64,000 nucleotides of DNA from Anaerostipes rhamnosivorans (GTDB lineage: Bacteria > Bacillota > Clostridia > Lachnospirales > Lachnospiraceae): positions 2,456,001 to 2,520,000 of the forward strand of contig NZ_CP040058.1 in NCBI RefSeq assembly GCF_005280655.1. The letters are read 5' to 3'. Within the stretch, counting starts at the first letter, position 1; every line of letters starts with the position of its first letter. The notes beneath the pieces were generated by a model. It was not told the origin of the DNA, did no database searches, and saw nothing but the letters and a program-made list of their open reading frames with translations. The position numbers were made by a program, and so were the translations under genes. Below are positions 33,278 to 42,316 of the stretch, one piece after another.

Positions 33278-36277
33278 CTAAAGCAGATAAAATGCGTAGT
33301 CTTCGCAGACAACAGTCATCAGCCTTCTTAAGCCCTCTGTCACTGCGCAGCTTCCATCCTTTAAGTTCACTGTCATAGTTTCTCCCAGATACCTTACCTG
33401 GCACTTCTGTTCCATAAGATCCAGCACGGTAAATCCTTCATTTTTGCTGTTCTCCATATCGTTTTCGTTCGCAAAAAGAGTGAATTTATCCAGATAAGGG
33501 GCACTTTCATACGGACAGAAGGACCTGCAGTTTCCACATTCATTGCACATATAGTCAATATGGATGACCTGGTCTTTCTCAAACCCAGGCACATGGATGG
33601 ATACATTTGCCCTGTTTGGACAGACATCCACACAGTTTTCGCATACCACGTCGCACCCAAGGCATCTTCTGCTCTGGTCTTTTTCTTCCTGTGTATCCTT
33701 AAGAATTCCCTTCTTCTCGCAGCAGTCCTCTTTTGAAGAAGGATTGTCTTCTCCCTTTGAAACCGGAATGCCAAGAATATGTTCTGCCGCTTTCATGGCA
33801 TCCCTCATGCCTTCTACTACCGTAGCGGGGCCGCTCAACCCGTCTCCGATCACATAGATCCCTTCCTTGTTAGTCATCAGGGTCTCAGGGTCTGTCTTTG
33901 CTCTTCCCCTGCTGTCCACATGGATTCCGTTTTCCTGATAAAAGCTTGAGGGAACCTGTTCTCCAACTGCGGCGATCACCGTATCTGCAGGAATCTTCAC
34001 ACGCTGTCCTGTGCTCTTGACTCCCCTTCGTCCCGTCTCATCAGGATCAGACAGCTCCATGGCTTTGCAGACCAGCTCCCCGTCTTCTAACAGTACCGGG
34101 GACAAAAGTTCTTTAAACTCCACGCCGTCTTCCACAGCCATCAAAAGTTCTTCCTCATCGGCAGGCATATATCGTTTTGTCCGGCGGTAAACAAGATAAA
34201 CATGCTCCACTCCCTCGGTCCGCTTTGCGGCCCTTGCGGTGTCCATAGCTGTGTTGCCGCCACCGATAACTGCTACATTTTTTCCGATCATCACATGACC
34301 GTCATTCTGCTTAAATTCCTTCAGGAATTCCAGCGCATTGATCACACCTCCCTTTTCCAGAGGCAGCTCTCCCGGTTTGGAGGCTCCCACTGCCAGGATC
34401 ACCGCATCATATCCCTGGTTCTTAAGAGCCGGTGCATTGTCGATCCTTACATTCAGCTGGATGTCAACGCCCAGCTTCTCCAGGAAAGAGGCATCCTTTT
34501 CCACCAAAGAGGACGAGATCCTGAACTCAGGGATCACCTGAGATACTACACCTCCAAGGGAACCGCTCTGTTCATATAAGGTGACCTTGGTTCCGGCCTT
34601 GGCCAGATAGTATGCACATGCCATACCTGCCGGTCCTCCTCCGATGACAGCCGCCTTCTTTCCGTTCTCCTCTGCCGGTTTCAGTGCCTTTAGCACTTCT
34701 TCATAACCACCCTGGGCTGCTTTCAGCTTATTGTCACGGATATGTACCGGTTCCTCGTAAAAGTTTCTGGTGCATTTGCTCATGCAGTTATGGGCACAGA
34801 TCGTTCCCGTGATAAACGGAAGCGCATTTCTTTCCATGATGACTTCCAGTGCTTCTTTGTACTTTCCTTCGTCAGCCAGCGGCATATAGGCGGTGATATC
34901 CTGATGGATCGGACATCCCTCCTTACACGGCGCCACATAACAGTCCAAAAGAGGAACCGGCTGTTTCATTTTTCTGGACGGAAGAGGTTTTGCAGCTTTC
35001 ACATGGTGCTTATCCGATTTAGCTTTCTCTGCGATCTTAGATACTGCCTCTGCATCAATCCCTTCGAACGGCCGCAGGACTTTGCTCTCCTGAAGCTTCT
35101 TTGCCATCTGGGTAAGTCTCTGGTAACCGCCGGGCTTCAGCAGCGTGGTAGCCACGGTGACCGGCCAGATTCCGGTGTCGATGATCTCCTCGATATTGTA
35201 GGCATCCGCGCCTCCGGAATAGGAGATCCTTAAGTTTCCACCAAATTCTTTGGACAGCTTTGCCGCCAGAGAGATAGACAGCGGGAACAGTGCCTTTCCT
35301 GACATATACATTTCTTCACTTGGAAGCTGATGTTCCTTCACATCCACAGGGAACGTGTTGGTGATCTTTACACCGAATTCCAGTCCCTTTTTATCTGCAA
35401 GCTCCATGAGCCTTTTAAGCATCGGGACCGCATCCTCATACTGAAGGTCATCTTTAAAATGGAAGTCACCGAACACCATATAATCATATCCCATGTCATC
35501 CATGGTTTTTCTGGCAAAATCATATCCAAGCAGTGTGGGATTACATTTAATAAATGTATGCAGGCCTTTTTCTTTTAATAAGTAGTCTGCGATGCTCTCG
35601 ATTTCCTGTGGCGGACATCCGTGGAGTGTTGAGATCGTGGCGGAATTGCAGATCTTAGCCGGAATGGCTTCTACATCTTCTTCCGTTACGTTCTTAAGCC
35701 TTTTGGCCATTGCCCTGGCATCCCTCATACACTCCCTAAAAATACTGCTTTCCCCTGCATCCATCATGGTGTCGATGAAGGTGTTGATCTTTTCTGACTT
35801 GATCCCTGCCAGGTCATACCCGACACTCATATTAAACTGGAATCCGTCCGCAGTCCCAAGCCCATATTCTTTAGAAAGAATATGAAGCAGAAACCAGGCT
35901 TTGATATATTCTTCCATCGCCTGTGGAACATAAAGCTCCGTGGACCATTCGCAGTTATATCCTTCATCCTCCGCAAGGATGCACGGTTTGTTGACACAGG
36001 CGGACAACTCTTCCCCGTCCATGATCTGTACGGTCTTTAGTTCAAAGAAACGGCTTCCTGCCACATAGGCCGCCACAATGTTCTGAGCAAGCTGGGTGTG
36101 AGGCCCTGCCGCCGGCCCGATCGGTGTCTCCAGCTTCCGTCCGAAGATCTCCGCAGTGTCAGCCGGATCCGCCTTAAAAGGCCTGCGGATCCCAAAAATC
36201 GTTCCTTTATCTTCCTTCTCCTCCACGACCCACTCAAGCAGCCGTGAAAACGGGATTGACGTCATAATATCGCTCAT
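33278..36277 (-). CDS. ygfK: YgfK, putative selenate-reductase-type FeS flavoprotein
   Basis: 999 aa in four parts. The dihydroorotate-dehydrogenase-like TIM barrel (to about 430) starts around LETPIGPAAGPHTQLAQNIV. A GltD-type 4Fe-4S domain shows CYVAPCKEGCPIHQDIT and CAHNCMSKCTRN. An NAD(P)H/FAD disulfide-reductase-like core shows AVIGGGPAGMACAYYL, then NVAVIGGGNTAMDTARAAKR. A C-terminal ferredoxin part shows CLGCDVVCENCVDVCPN and CNECGNCRSFCPYESAPY. It is one of the markers of the selenium/purine island and likely an electron-carrying reductase that couples to XDH or reduces a ring intermediate. The old selenate reductase label is not firmly supported. 12 bases separate it from ssnA. Confidence 0.93.
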   Translation of the reverse strand: MSDIMTSIPFSRLLEWVVEEKEDKGTIFGIRRPFKADPADTAEIFGRKLETPIGPAAGPHTQLAQNIVAAYVAGSRFFELKTVQIMDGEELSACVNKPCILAEDEGYNCEWSTELYVPQAMEEYIKAWFLLHILSKEYGLGTADGFQFNMSVGYDLAGIKSEKINTFIDTMMDAGESSIFRECMRDARAMAKRLKNVTEEDVEAIPAKICNSATISTLHGCPPQEIESIADYLLKEKGLHTFIKCNPTLLGYDFARKTMDDMGYDYMVFGDFHFKDDLQYEDAVPMLKRLMELADKKGLEFGVKITNTFPVDVKEHQLPSEEMYMSGKALFPLSISLAAKLSKEFGGNLRISYSGGADAYNIEEIIDTGIWPVTVATTLLKPGGYQRLTQMAKKLQESKVLRPFEGIDAEAVSKIAEKAKSDKHHVKAAKPLPSRKMKQPVPLLDCYVAPCKEGCPIHQDITAYMPLADEGKYKEALEVIMERNALPFITGTICAHNCMSKCTRNFYEEPVHIRDNKLKAAQGGYEEVLKALKPAEENGKKAAVIGGGPAGMACAYYLAKAGTKVTLYEQSGSLGGVVSQVIPEFRISSSLVEKDASFLEKLGVDIQLNVRIDNAPALKNQGYDAVILAVGASKPGELPLEKGGVINALEFLKEFKQNDGHVMIGKNVAVIGGGNTAMDTARAAKRTEGVEHVYLVYRRTKRYMPADEEELLMAVEDGVEFKELLSPVLLEDGELVCKAMELSDPDETGRRGVKSTGQRVKIPADTVIAAVGEQVPSSFYQENGIHVDSRGRAKTDPETLMTNKEGIYVIGDGLSGPATVVEGMRDAMKAAEHILGIPVSKGEDNPSSKEDCCEKKGILKDTQEEKDQSRRCLGCDVVCENCVDVCPNRANVSIHVPGFEKDQVIHIDYMCNECGNCRSFCPYESAPYLDKFTLFANENDMENSKNEGFTVLDLMEQKCQVRYLGETMTVNLKDGSCAVTEGLRRLMTVVCEDYAFYLL

Positions 36278-36289
36278 ATAATTATCCTC

Positions 36290-37621
36290 CTAACCATTGA
36301 TGGTATGTGCAAGCTTAGCAGCTTCTTCCCTGCACTTTGCCATTGCCTCAGCTTCATCGGCTACAAGAAGCCTGCGGTCCTTCATCAGGACTTTTCCGTT
36401 TCCGATGGTCGTCACAACATTTCTTCCACTCATTCCGAACAGGATATGACCGTTTATATTTCCCTCATTCATCGGTGTCAGCGGGTCATAATCCACGATG
36501 ATCACATCTGCTGCCGCTCCTTTTCTGAGGACTCCAAGAGGTCTCTTGAAATACCGGTTCGCAATCTTTGCATTGTTCTCAAACAGCATTTTAGGGACTT
36601 CCGCCCAGGCTATATTTGGATCACAGAGGGAATGCTTATGTAATAAATTTGCCACCTTGTAGGATTCGGTCATATCATGGGTATATCCGTCAGTTCCAAG
36701 TCCAGTAAGGATTCCCTTTTCCACCATTCGCATGGTGGGAGGACATCCACAGGCATTTCCCATGTTGGATTCCGGATTGTGTACGACCATAGTTTCCGTA
36801 TCCCTGATCAGGTCCATCTCATGCTCATTCACATAGATACAGTGGCCAAGCAGTGTTTTCTCACCCAGCACCCCGCAATCCATGAGCCGGTCAATGATCC
36901 TCTTGCCGTAATGCTTTAGACAGTGGTGCAGATCTTCGATCCCCTCTGCCACATGGATGTGATAACCCACCTCTTCGGGCTTATTGGCAGCCGCCAGTTC
37001 CATAGTCTCATCCGAGATCGTAAACGACGCATGCATTCCCATCATCCCCGCGATCATATCAGAGTCGTCCTTCAGGGCATGACTGATAAATCTGGAATTT
37101 TCTAAAACAGCCTCTCTGGCCTTTTCCTTTCCATCCCTGTCGGAAACCTCGTAACACAGACAACTCCTGACCCCCAGCTCCTTTGCCGCTTCTTCTATAA
37201 TAAAGAGACTGTCCGTGATATTCCCAAAACTTGCATGATGGTCAAATACGGTTGTCACTCCATTTTTAATACTGTCAATGTAGGTTGCCCTTGCACTCTG
37301 AAGGATCTGTTCCGGTGAAAGGTTCCGGTCAATGGTCCACCACATACCGTCCAGAATGTCTAAAAATCCCTTGGGATCATATCCGTTGATGGAAAGTCCT
37401 CTCGCCATGGCGCTGTAAATATGCTCATGGGCATTAATGAAGGCGGGCATAATGACGCCTCCCTTAGCATCTATATACTCCGCCTCCTTATAAGCCTGTT
37501 TTATGTCTTTTGTTTGGCCTACTTCTATGATTTTATTTCCGTCCATGACAACAGCGCCATCTTCTAAAAATGGACAGCTGACATCTCTCGTGATCATTCT
37601 TCCGTTCCCGACAATTCTCAT
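36290..37621 (-). CDS. ssnA: Putative aminohydrolase SsnA
   Basis: 443-aa amidohydrolase, first gene of the minus-strand arm. Metal-binding marks: MPAFINAHEHIYSAMARG (HxH), GMMGMHASFTISDETMELA, YHIHVAEGIED and TGLGTDGYTHDMTES (Asp). It resembles the guanine/chlorohydrolase-type deaminases and is a constant member of the Se/purine set. The likely job is deamination or hydrolysis of a purine ring intermediate. The start follows AGGAGGTCAAGTT, and the promoter lies about 45 bp upstream, back-to-back with that of the regulator. Confidence 0.93.
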   Translation of the reverse strand: MRIVGNGRMITRDVSCPFLEDGAVVMDGNKIIEVGQTKDIKQAYKEAEYIDAKGGVIMPAFINAHEHIYSAMARGLSINGYDPKGFLDILDGMWWTIDRNLSPEQILQSARATYIDSIKNGVTTVFDHHASFGNITDSLFIIEEAAKELGVRSCLCYEVSDRDGKEKAREAVLENSRFISHALKDDSDMIAGMMGMHASFTISDETMELAAANKPEEVGYHIHVAEGIEDLHHCLKHYGKRIIDRLMDCGVLGEKTLLGHCIYVNEHEMDLIRDTETMVVHNPESNMGNACGCPPTMRMVEKGILTGLGTDGYTHDMTESYKVANLLHKHSLCDPNIAWAEVPKMLFENNAKIANRYFKRPLGVLRKGAAADVIIVDYDPLTPMNEGNINGHILFGMSGRNVVTTIGNGKVLMKDRRLLVADEAEAMAKCREEAAKLAHTING

Positions 37622-37666
37622 AACTTGACCTCCTATTCATTGTGCAGGTGCTCTTTTGATAATCTA

Positions 37667-37695
37667 AATATAGCATCCCAAAATGTAAAAAACAA
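37667..37695 (-). promoter_or_regulatory. Promoter of the minus-strand purine arm (ssnA to mogA)
   Basis: Minus strand -35 TTGTTT (37695-37690), 17-bp spacer, -10 TATATT (37672-37667). Confidence 0.65.
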
Positions 37696-37711
37696 CCGTT
37701 CCGAAGCATGT

Positions 37712-37749
37712 ATACAAAATATTTTTGATATATCTAAAAATTTTTGTAT
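37712..37749. promoter_or_regulatory. 38-bp AT-rich dyad between the two purine-island promoters
   Basis: Arms ATACAAAATATTTTT and AAAAATTTTTGTAT face each other around a central GATATATC palindrome. It lies between the ssnA -35 and the regulator -35, so one bound protein could govern both directions. The YheO-type regulator encoded next to it is the obvious candidate. Confidence 0.5.
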
Positions 37750-37756
37750 TTTTTTA

Positions 37757-37784
37757 TTGCAATCCTAAAAAAACGTGCTATGAT
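37757..37784 (+). promoter_or_regulatory. Promoter of the plus-strand purine arm (regulator to arcC)
   Basis: -35 TTGCAA, 16-bp spacer, -10 TATGAT. Confidence 0.65.
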
Positions 37785-37828
37785 TAACTTATCAGGCAAC
37801 CAAAACACTCAGAAAAGGAGTGATCATT

Positions 37829-38461
37829 ATGAATCCGGAATTGGAACTTTTAAAACAAATGGCACACACCATTGCCATGCAGTTCGGGAAAGACTGTGAG
37901 GTCATCATCCACGATCTGACCTGTGAAGACATGGAGCATACGATCGTACACATCGAAAACGGACACGTCACAAACCGGAAATTGGGAGACGGCCCTTCTG
38001 CCGTCGTTCTGGAAACTCTTCATAAGCATCCGGAAGACATTAAAGACCACTATGCATATCAGATAAAGACATCCGATGGAAAGATCTTAAAATCAACCAC
38101 TACATTTGTAAAGGGCGATGACGGCAGGGTCCACTATATTGTCGCCATCAACTATGACATCAGCGCTCTTCTAATGATCGACGCTTCCCTTCAGTCCCTC
38201 ATGCATGTGGAGGAACAAAAAAAGGAGGAGCCCACAGCCATCGTAGGCAACGTACACGATCTGCTGGACAGTCTGATTGAACAGTCTGTTGCACTGGTCG
38301 GAAAACCGGCGGCCCTTATGAACAAGGAAGAGAAAGTGAAGGCGATCCAGTTTTTAAATGACGCCGGAGCATTCCTGATCACAAAGTCCGGTGATAAAGT
38401 CGCAAAGTACTTTGGCATATCAAAGTTTACTTTATACAGCTACATTGACGTTAACAAATAA
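37829..38461 (+). CDS. YheO-type PAS/HTH transcriptional regulator of the purine island
   Basis: 210 aa. The N-terminal YheO PAS-like domain (about residues 5-115) carries QFGKDCEVIIHDLTCEDMEH, then HIENGHVTNRKLGDGPS. The C-terminal HTH_22 domain ends with KVAKYFGISKFTLYSYID, the recognition helix region. The family includes E. coli DauR and similar regulators of D-amino-acid or purine genes. The gene is first in the plus-strand arm, 17 bases before ygeX, and shares the intergenic dyad with ssnA. It most likely senses a purine or amino-acid-like intermediate and switches both arms. The start is the ATG eight bases after AAGGAG. Confidence 0.9.
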   Translation: MNPELELLKQMAHTIAMQFGKDCEVIIHDLTCEDMEHTIVHIENGHVTNRKLGDGPSAVVLETLHKHPEDIKDHYAYQIKTSDGKILKSTTTFVKGDDGRVHYIVAINYDISALLMIDASLQSLMHVEEQKKEEPTAIVGNVHDLLDSLIEQSVALVGKPAALMNKEEKVKAIQFLNDAGAFLITKSGDKVAKYFGISKFTLYSYIDVNK

Positions 38462-38478
38462 AGGAGGTTTTGACCTAT

Positions 38479-39684
38479 ATGGAAACAATCAAATGGGCAG
38501 TCAATGAGATGCCGAAAACCGATGACAGGCATTTGGACATTATGGCACTGGATGAGATACAGAAAGCCAGGACATTCCACGAAAGCTTTCCCCAGTACAG
38601 TAAGACTCCCCTTGCCAGATTAAACTGCATGGCCGATTTCCTGGGACTTCACAGCATCTATGTAAAGGATGAGTCCTACCGCTTCGGGCTGAATGCGTTC
38701 AAAGTCCTTGGAGGATCCTTTTCCATGGCCCGCTACATAGCAAAAGAGACTGGGAGGGATGTGAGGGATCTGCCTTATCCCGTGCTGGTCTCTGAAGACC
38801 TGAAAAAGGAATTCGGGCAGGCAACCTTCTTTACCGCCACAGACGGAAATCATGGGCGGGGCGTCGCATGGGCAGCAAACAAACTGGGACAGAAAGCCGT
38901 GGTCTTTATGCCGAAAGGCTCCACAAAGACCAGGCTCCAAAACATTCTGGCTGAAAATGCAACGGCTACCATCGAAGAAGTAAACTATGATGAATGCGTC
39001 CGCATGGCCGCTGCCGCGGCGGCAAAGACACCTCACGGAGTGGTCGTACAGGATACTGCATGGGATGGATACGAAGAGATCCCGGCCTGGATCATGCAGG
39101 GCTACGGCACAATGGCTATGGAGGCCGATGAACAGCTAAATGAAGACGGCTGCGGACGGCCCACCCATGTGTTTATCCAAGCAGGCGTAGGTTCTCTGGC
39201 AGGTGCGGTACAGGGCTACTTTGCCAACCGTTACCCTGATAACCCGCCGAAGGTCATCGTGGTGGAGGCTGAATCCGCCGCCTGCCTCTACAAAGGGGCT
39301 GTGAAAAAAGACGGCAGCATCCAGATCGTGGACGGGGATATGCCTACGATCATGGCCGGCCTTGCCTGTGGGGAGCCCAATACACTCTCCTGGGATATTT
39401 TAAAGAATCATGTGGACACTTTCACTGCCTGCCCTGACTGGGTATCCAGAAAAGGAATGCGTATGCTTTCTGCTCCCCTGAAAGGAGACCCCCAGGTCAT
39501 CTCGGGAGAATCAGGAGCAGCTCCTTTCGGACTTTTGGCAAGTATCATGACCATGGATGAGTATAAAGACCTCCGTGAGCATTTAGGACTAGACCGTGAC
39601 TCAAAAGTTCTCCTCTTCTCAACCGAAGGAGATACTGACCCGGACCGCTACAAACAGATCGTCTGGGAAGGAAAAGACAAATAA
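38479..39684 (+). CDS. ygeX: Diaminopropionate ammonia-lyase YgeX
   Basis: 401-aa fold-type II PLP enzyme that splits 2,3-diaminopropionate to pyruvate and two ammonia. The PLP Lys is in RFGLNAFKVLGGS (Lys 75). ATDGNHGRGVAWAANKLGQ and the phosphate-binding IQAGVGSLAGAVQGYF loop are present, with a C-terminal GESGAAPFGLL. In the urate route it would turn the diamino acid from the opened ring into pyruvate. The start is the ATG 11 bases after AGGAGG. A TTG three codons earlier is too close to the ribosome site. Operon: regulator, ygeX, ygeY, ygeW, arcC. Confidence 0.95.
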   Translation: METIKWAVNEMPKTDDRHLDIMALDEIQKARTFHESFPQYSKTPLARLNCMADFLGLHSIYVKDESYRFGLNAFKVLGGSFSMARYIAKETGRDVRDLPYPVLVSEDLKKEFGQATFFTATDGNHGRGVAWAANKLGQKAVVFMPKGSTKTRLQNILAENATATIEEVNYDECVRMAAAAAAKTPHGVVVQDTAWDGYEEIPAWIMQGYGTMAMEADEQLNEDGCGRPTHVFIQAGVGSLAGAVQGYFANRYPDNPPKVIVVEAESAACLYKGAVKKDGSIQIVDGDMPTIMAGLACGEPNTLSWDILKNHVDTFTACPDWVSRKGMRMLSAPLKGDPQVISGESGAAPFGLLASIMTMDEYKDLREHLGLDRDSKVLLFSTEGDTDPDRYKQIVWEGKDK

Positions 39685-39720
39685 AACCCTGAAAACTTAC
39701 CGCATTAGGAGGATATTAGA

Positions 39721-40986
39721 ATGGATTTTAACAAGATCAAAGAAGCCGCACAAAACTATGAAGCAGATATGACAAAATTTTTGAGGGATATCGTAAAATT
39801 CCCCGGAGAGAGCAGCGATGAGGAAGCCCATGTCAACAGAATCGCCGAAGAGATGAACAAACTTGGATTTGACAAGGTAGAGATCGATCCCATGGGCAAT
39901 GTTCTTGGATATATGGGAACCGGTGAGACACTGATTGGATACGACGCCCACATAGATACCGTAGGCGTGGGAAATCTCGACAACTGGGAATTTGATCCCT
40001 ATGAAGGTTTTGAATCCGACATGGAGATCGGCGGCCGGGGTACCTCTGACCAGTTAGGCGGTATCGTATCTGCTGTCTACGGTGCAAAGATCATGAAAGA
40101 CCTTGGTATGTTAAATGACAAATATACCGTATTAGTCACAGGAACAGTCCAGGAAGAGGACTGTGACGGCCTGTGTTGGCAGTATATCGTCAATGAAGAT
40201 AAAGTCCGCCCCGAATTTGTCGTATCCACCGAGCCTACGGACGGCGGCATCTACCGCGGACAGAGAGGACGTATGGAAATCCGCATTGACGTGGACGGTG
40301 TATCCTGCCACGGCTCTGCTCCGGAGCGCGGTGACAACGCGATCTATAAGATGGCTGATATTCTTCAGGATGTGCGGTCCCTCAATGAAAATGACGCGGA
40401 GGACAAAACCGAGATCAAAGGCCTCGTAAAGATGCTGGATGAAAAGTTCAACAAGGAATGGCAGGAAGCCCGCTTCTTAGGCCGCGGAACCGTCACAACT
40501 TCTGAGATCTTCTTCTCATCACCGAGCCGCTGTGCTGTTGCCGATTCCTGCTCCGTTTCTCTGGACCGCCGGATGACAGCCGGTGAGACCTGGGAGAGCT
40601 GCCTGGATGAGATCCGCGCCCTTCCGAATGTAAAGAAATACGGTGCCAGGGTTTCCATGTATGAATATGCAAGGCCGTCCTGGAAAGGCCTGACCTACCC
40701 AACGGAATGCTACTTCCCTACCTGGGTGATCCCTGAGGACCACGACGTGACAAAGGCCATGGCCGATGCCTTTGAAGGATTGTATGGAGAGCCAAGAATC
40801 GATAAGTGGACCTTCTCCACCAACGGAGTTTCCATCATGGGCCGCTTCGGTATCCCTTGCATCGGATTCGGACCGGGACATGAAGACCAGGCCCACGCGC
40901 CAAACGAAAAGACATGGAAGGCTGAACTTGTGACCTGCGCCGCTGTCTACGCAGCACTTCCGACTGTCTACTGCGAAAAGAAATAA
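39721..40986 (+). CDS. ygeY: YgeY family selenium-metabolism-linked hydrolase (M20)
   Basis: 421 aa, M20/ArgE-DapE fold. Metal ligands: [16 protein letters not shown] (HxD), [13 protein letters not shown] (Asp), [12 protein letters not shown] (Glu-Glu), [15 protein letters not shown], and the last His in [15 protein letters not shown]. The dimerisation lid lies around residues 180-290. It is a constant partner of ygeX and ygeW and likely removes an acyl or carbamoyl group from a diaminopropionate derivative. The start follows AGGAGGATATTAGA. Confidence 0.95.
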   Translation: MDFNKIKEAAQNYEADMTKFLRDIVKFPGESSDEEAHVNRIAEEMNKLGFDKVEIDPMGNVLGYMGTGETLIGYDAHIDTVGVGNLDNWEFDPYEGFESDMEIGGRGTSDQLGGIVSAVYGAKIMKDLGMLNDKYTVLVTGTVQEEDCDGLCWQYIVNEDKVRPEFVVSTEPTDGGIYRGQRGRMEIRIDVDGVSCHGSAPERGDNAIYKMADILQDVRSLNENDAEDKTEIKGLVKMLDEKFNKEWQEARFLGRGTVTTSEIFFSSPSRCAVADSCSVSLDRRMTAGETWESCLDEIRALPNVKKYGARVSMYEYARPSWKGLTYPTECYFPTWVIPEDHDVTKAMADAFEGLYGEPRIDKWTFSTNGVSIMGRFGIPCIGFGPGHEDQAHAPNEKTWKAELVTCAAVYAALPTVYCEKK

Positions 40987-41033
40987 AAACCCGCTGCCTT
41001 TTTATCAGATCTATATTATAGGAGGAACCTTTC

Positions 41034-42233
41034 ATGAAAATGAATTCATTACAGGATTATATTGACCGCTTGAACCAATTAAATTTTAAAGAGATGTATC
41101 AGAACGACTTTTTCCTGACCTGGGAAAAGACCGACGACGAGCTGGAGGCCGTATGGCTGGTGGCTGACGCCCTGCGTTTCATGCGCGAGCACAATATTTC
41201 CACCAAAGTATTTGAGAGCGGTCTGGGAATCTCTTTATTCCGGGACAACTCAACCAGGACCCGCTTCTCCTTTGCCTCTGCCTGTAACCTGCTGGGCCTG
41301 GAGGTCCAGGATCTGGACGAAGGCAAATCCCAGATTGCCCACGGGGAAACTGTCAGGGAGACCGCCAACATGATCTCCTTTATGGCAGACGTCATCGGAA
41401 TCCGGGATGACATGTACATTGGAAAAGGAAATGCCTACATGCACGAAGTGGCAGACTCTGTAGAACAGGGAAATAAAGACGGCATTTTAGAGCAGCGCCC
41501 GACACTTGTAAACCTGCAGTGCGATATCGACCACCCGACCCAGTGTATGGCAGATATGCTCCATATCATTCACGAATTCGGCGGTGTAGAAAATCTGAAA
41601 GGCAAAAAACTGGCTATGTCCTGGGCTTACTCTCCTTCCTACGGAAAACCGCTCTCTGTTCCTCAGGGTGTCATCGGTCTTATGACCAGAATGGGCATGG
41701 ACGTGGTTCTGGCTCATCCGGAAGGTTACGATGTTATGCCGGAAGTGGAAGAGGTTGCAAAAAAGAATGCGGAAAAATCCGGTGGAACCTTTAAAAAGAC
41801 CAATGATATGGCAGAGGCATTCAAAGACGCTGATATTGTCTATCCAAAAAGCTGGGCTCCGTTTGCCGCTATGGAAGAACGGACAGACCTCTACGGAAAA
41901 GGTGACTTTGACGGCATTGACCGCCTGGAACAGGAACTGCTTAAACAGAACGCAGAACATAAAGACTGGGCTTGCACTGAAGAATTAATGAAAACCACAA
42001 AAGACGGAAAAGCCCTCTATCTCCACTGCCTGCCGGCTGATATCACCGGACTGAGCTGTGAGGAGGGAGAAGTGGACGAGAGCGTCTTTGACCGCTACCG
42101 CAATCCGCTCTACAAAGAAGCAAGCTACAAACCGTACGTGATCGCTGCCATGATCTTCCTGAGCAAATTTGAAGATCCTCAGGCAATCCTTCAAAAGCTT
42201 GAAGAAAACAAGAAACCGAGAATCTTTGAATAA
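41034..42233 (+). CDS. ygeW: Knotted carbamoyltransferase YgeW
   Basis: 399 aa, aspartate/ornithine-transcarbamoylase fold with a trefoil knot. Carbamoyl-phosphate loop FRDNSTRTRFSFASA, HPTQCMADMLHI and HCLPADITG are all present. The family forms or uses carbamoyl phosphate with a substrate that is still not settled (2,3-diaminopropionate-type compounds are likely). With ArcC directly downstream, the net flow is probably phosphorolysis of a carbamoyl compound to carbamoyl phosphate, then ATP. The start follows AGGAGGAACCTTTC. Confidence 0.95.
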   Translation: MKMNSLQDYIDRLNQLNFKEMYQNDFFLTWEKTDDELEAVWLVADALRFMREHNISTKVFESGLGISLFRDNSTRTRFSFASACNLLGLEVQDLDEGKSQIAHGETVRETANMISFMADVIGIRDDMYIGKGNAYMHEVADSVEQGNKDGILEQRPTLVNLQCDIDHPTQCMADMLHIIHEFGGVENLKGKKLAMSWAYSPSYGKPLSVPQGVIGLMTRMGMDVVLAHPEGYDVMPEVEEVAKKNAEKSGGTFKKTNDMAEAFKDADIVYPKSWAPFAAMEERTDLYGKGDFDGIDRLEQELLKQNAEHKDWACTEELMKTTKDGKALYLHCLPADITGLSCEEGEVDESVFDRYRNPLYKEASYKPYVIAAMIFLSKFEDPQAILQKLEENKKPRIFE

Positions 42234-42256
42234 TCTGAACTATGAAATCCTAGTTT

Positions 42257-42294
42257 ACCGCCACTTACATTCTGACCATTGTGTTTGTGGCGGT
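42257..42294 (+). terminator. Hairpin between ygeW and arcC, possible partial terminator
   Basis: ACCGCCAC (42257-42264) pairs with GTGGCGGT (42287-42294) over a 22-nt loop. It is followed by TTTCTATTT and only then the arcC ribosome site. It may reduce or stabilise expression between ygeW and arcC. Confidence 0.45.
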
Positions 42295-42316
42295 TTCTAT
42301 TTCCAGGAGGTACCGC

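Noticed and set aside
29191..36277. Selenocysteine in the hydroxylase or YgfK
   Set aside because: Both reading frames are complete without an in-frame TGA, and no SECIS-like need arises. The selenium in this enzyme class is a labile cofactor ligand.
37622..37828. Purine riboswitch in the divergent purine-island spacer
   Set aside because: No purine aptamer core was found in either leader. The leaders are short and protein control by the YheO-type regulator explains the layout better.
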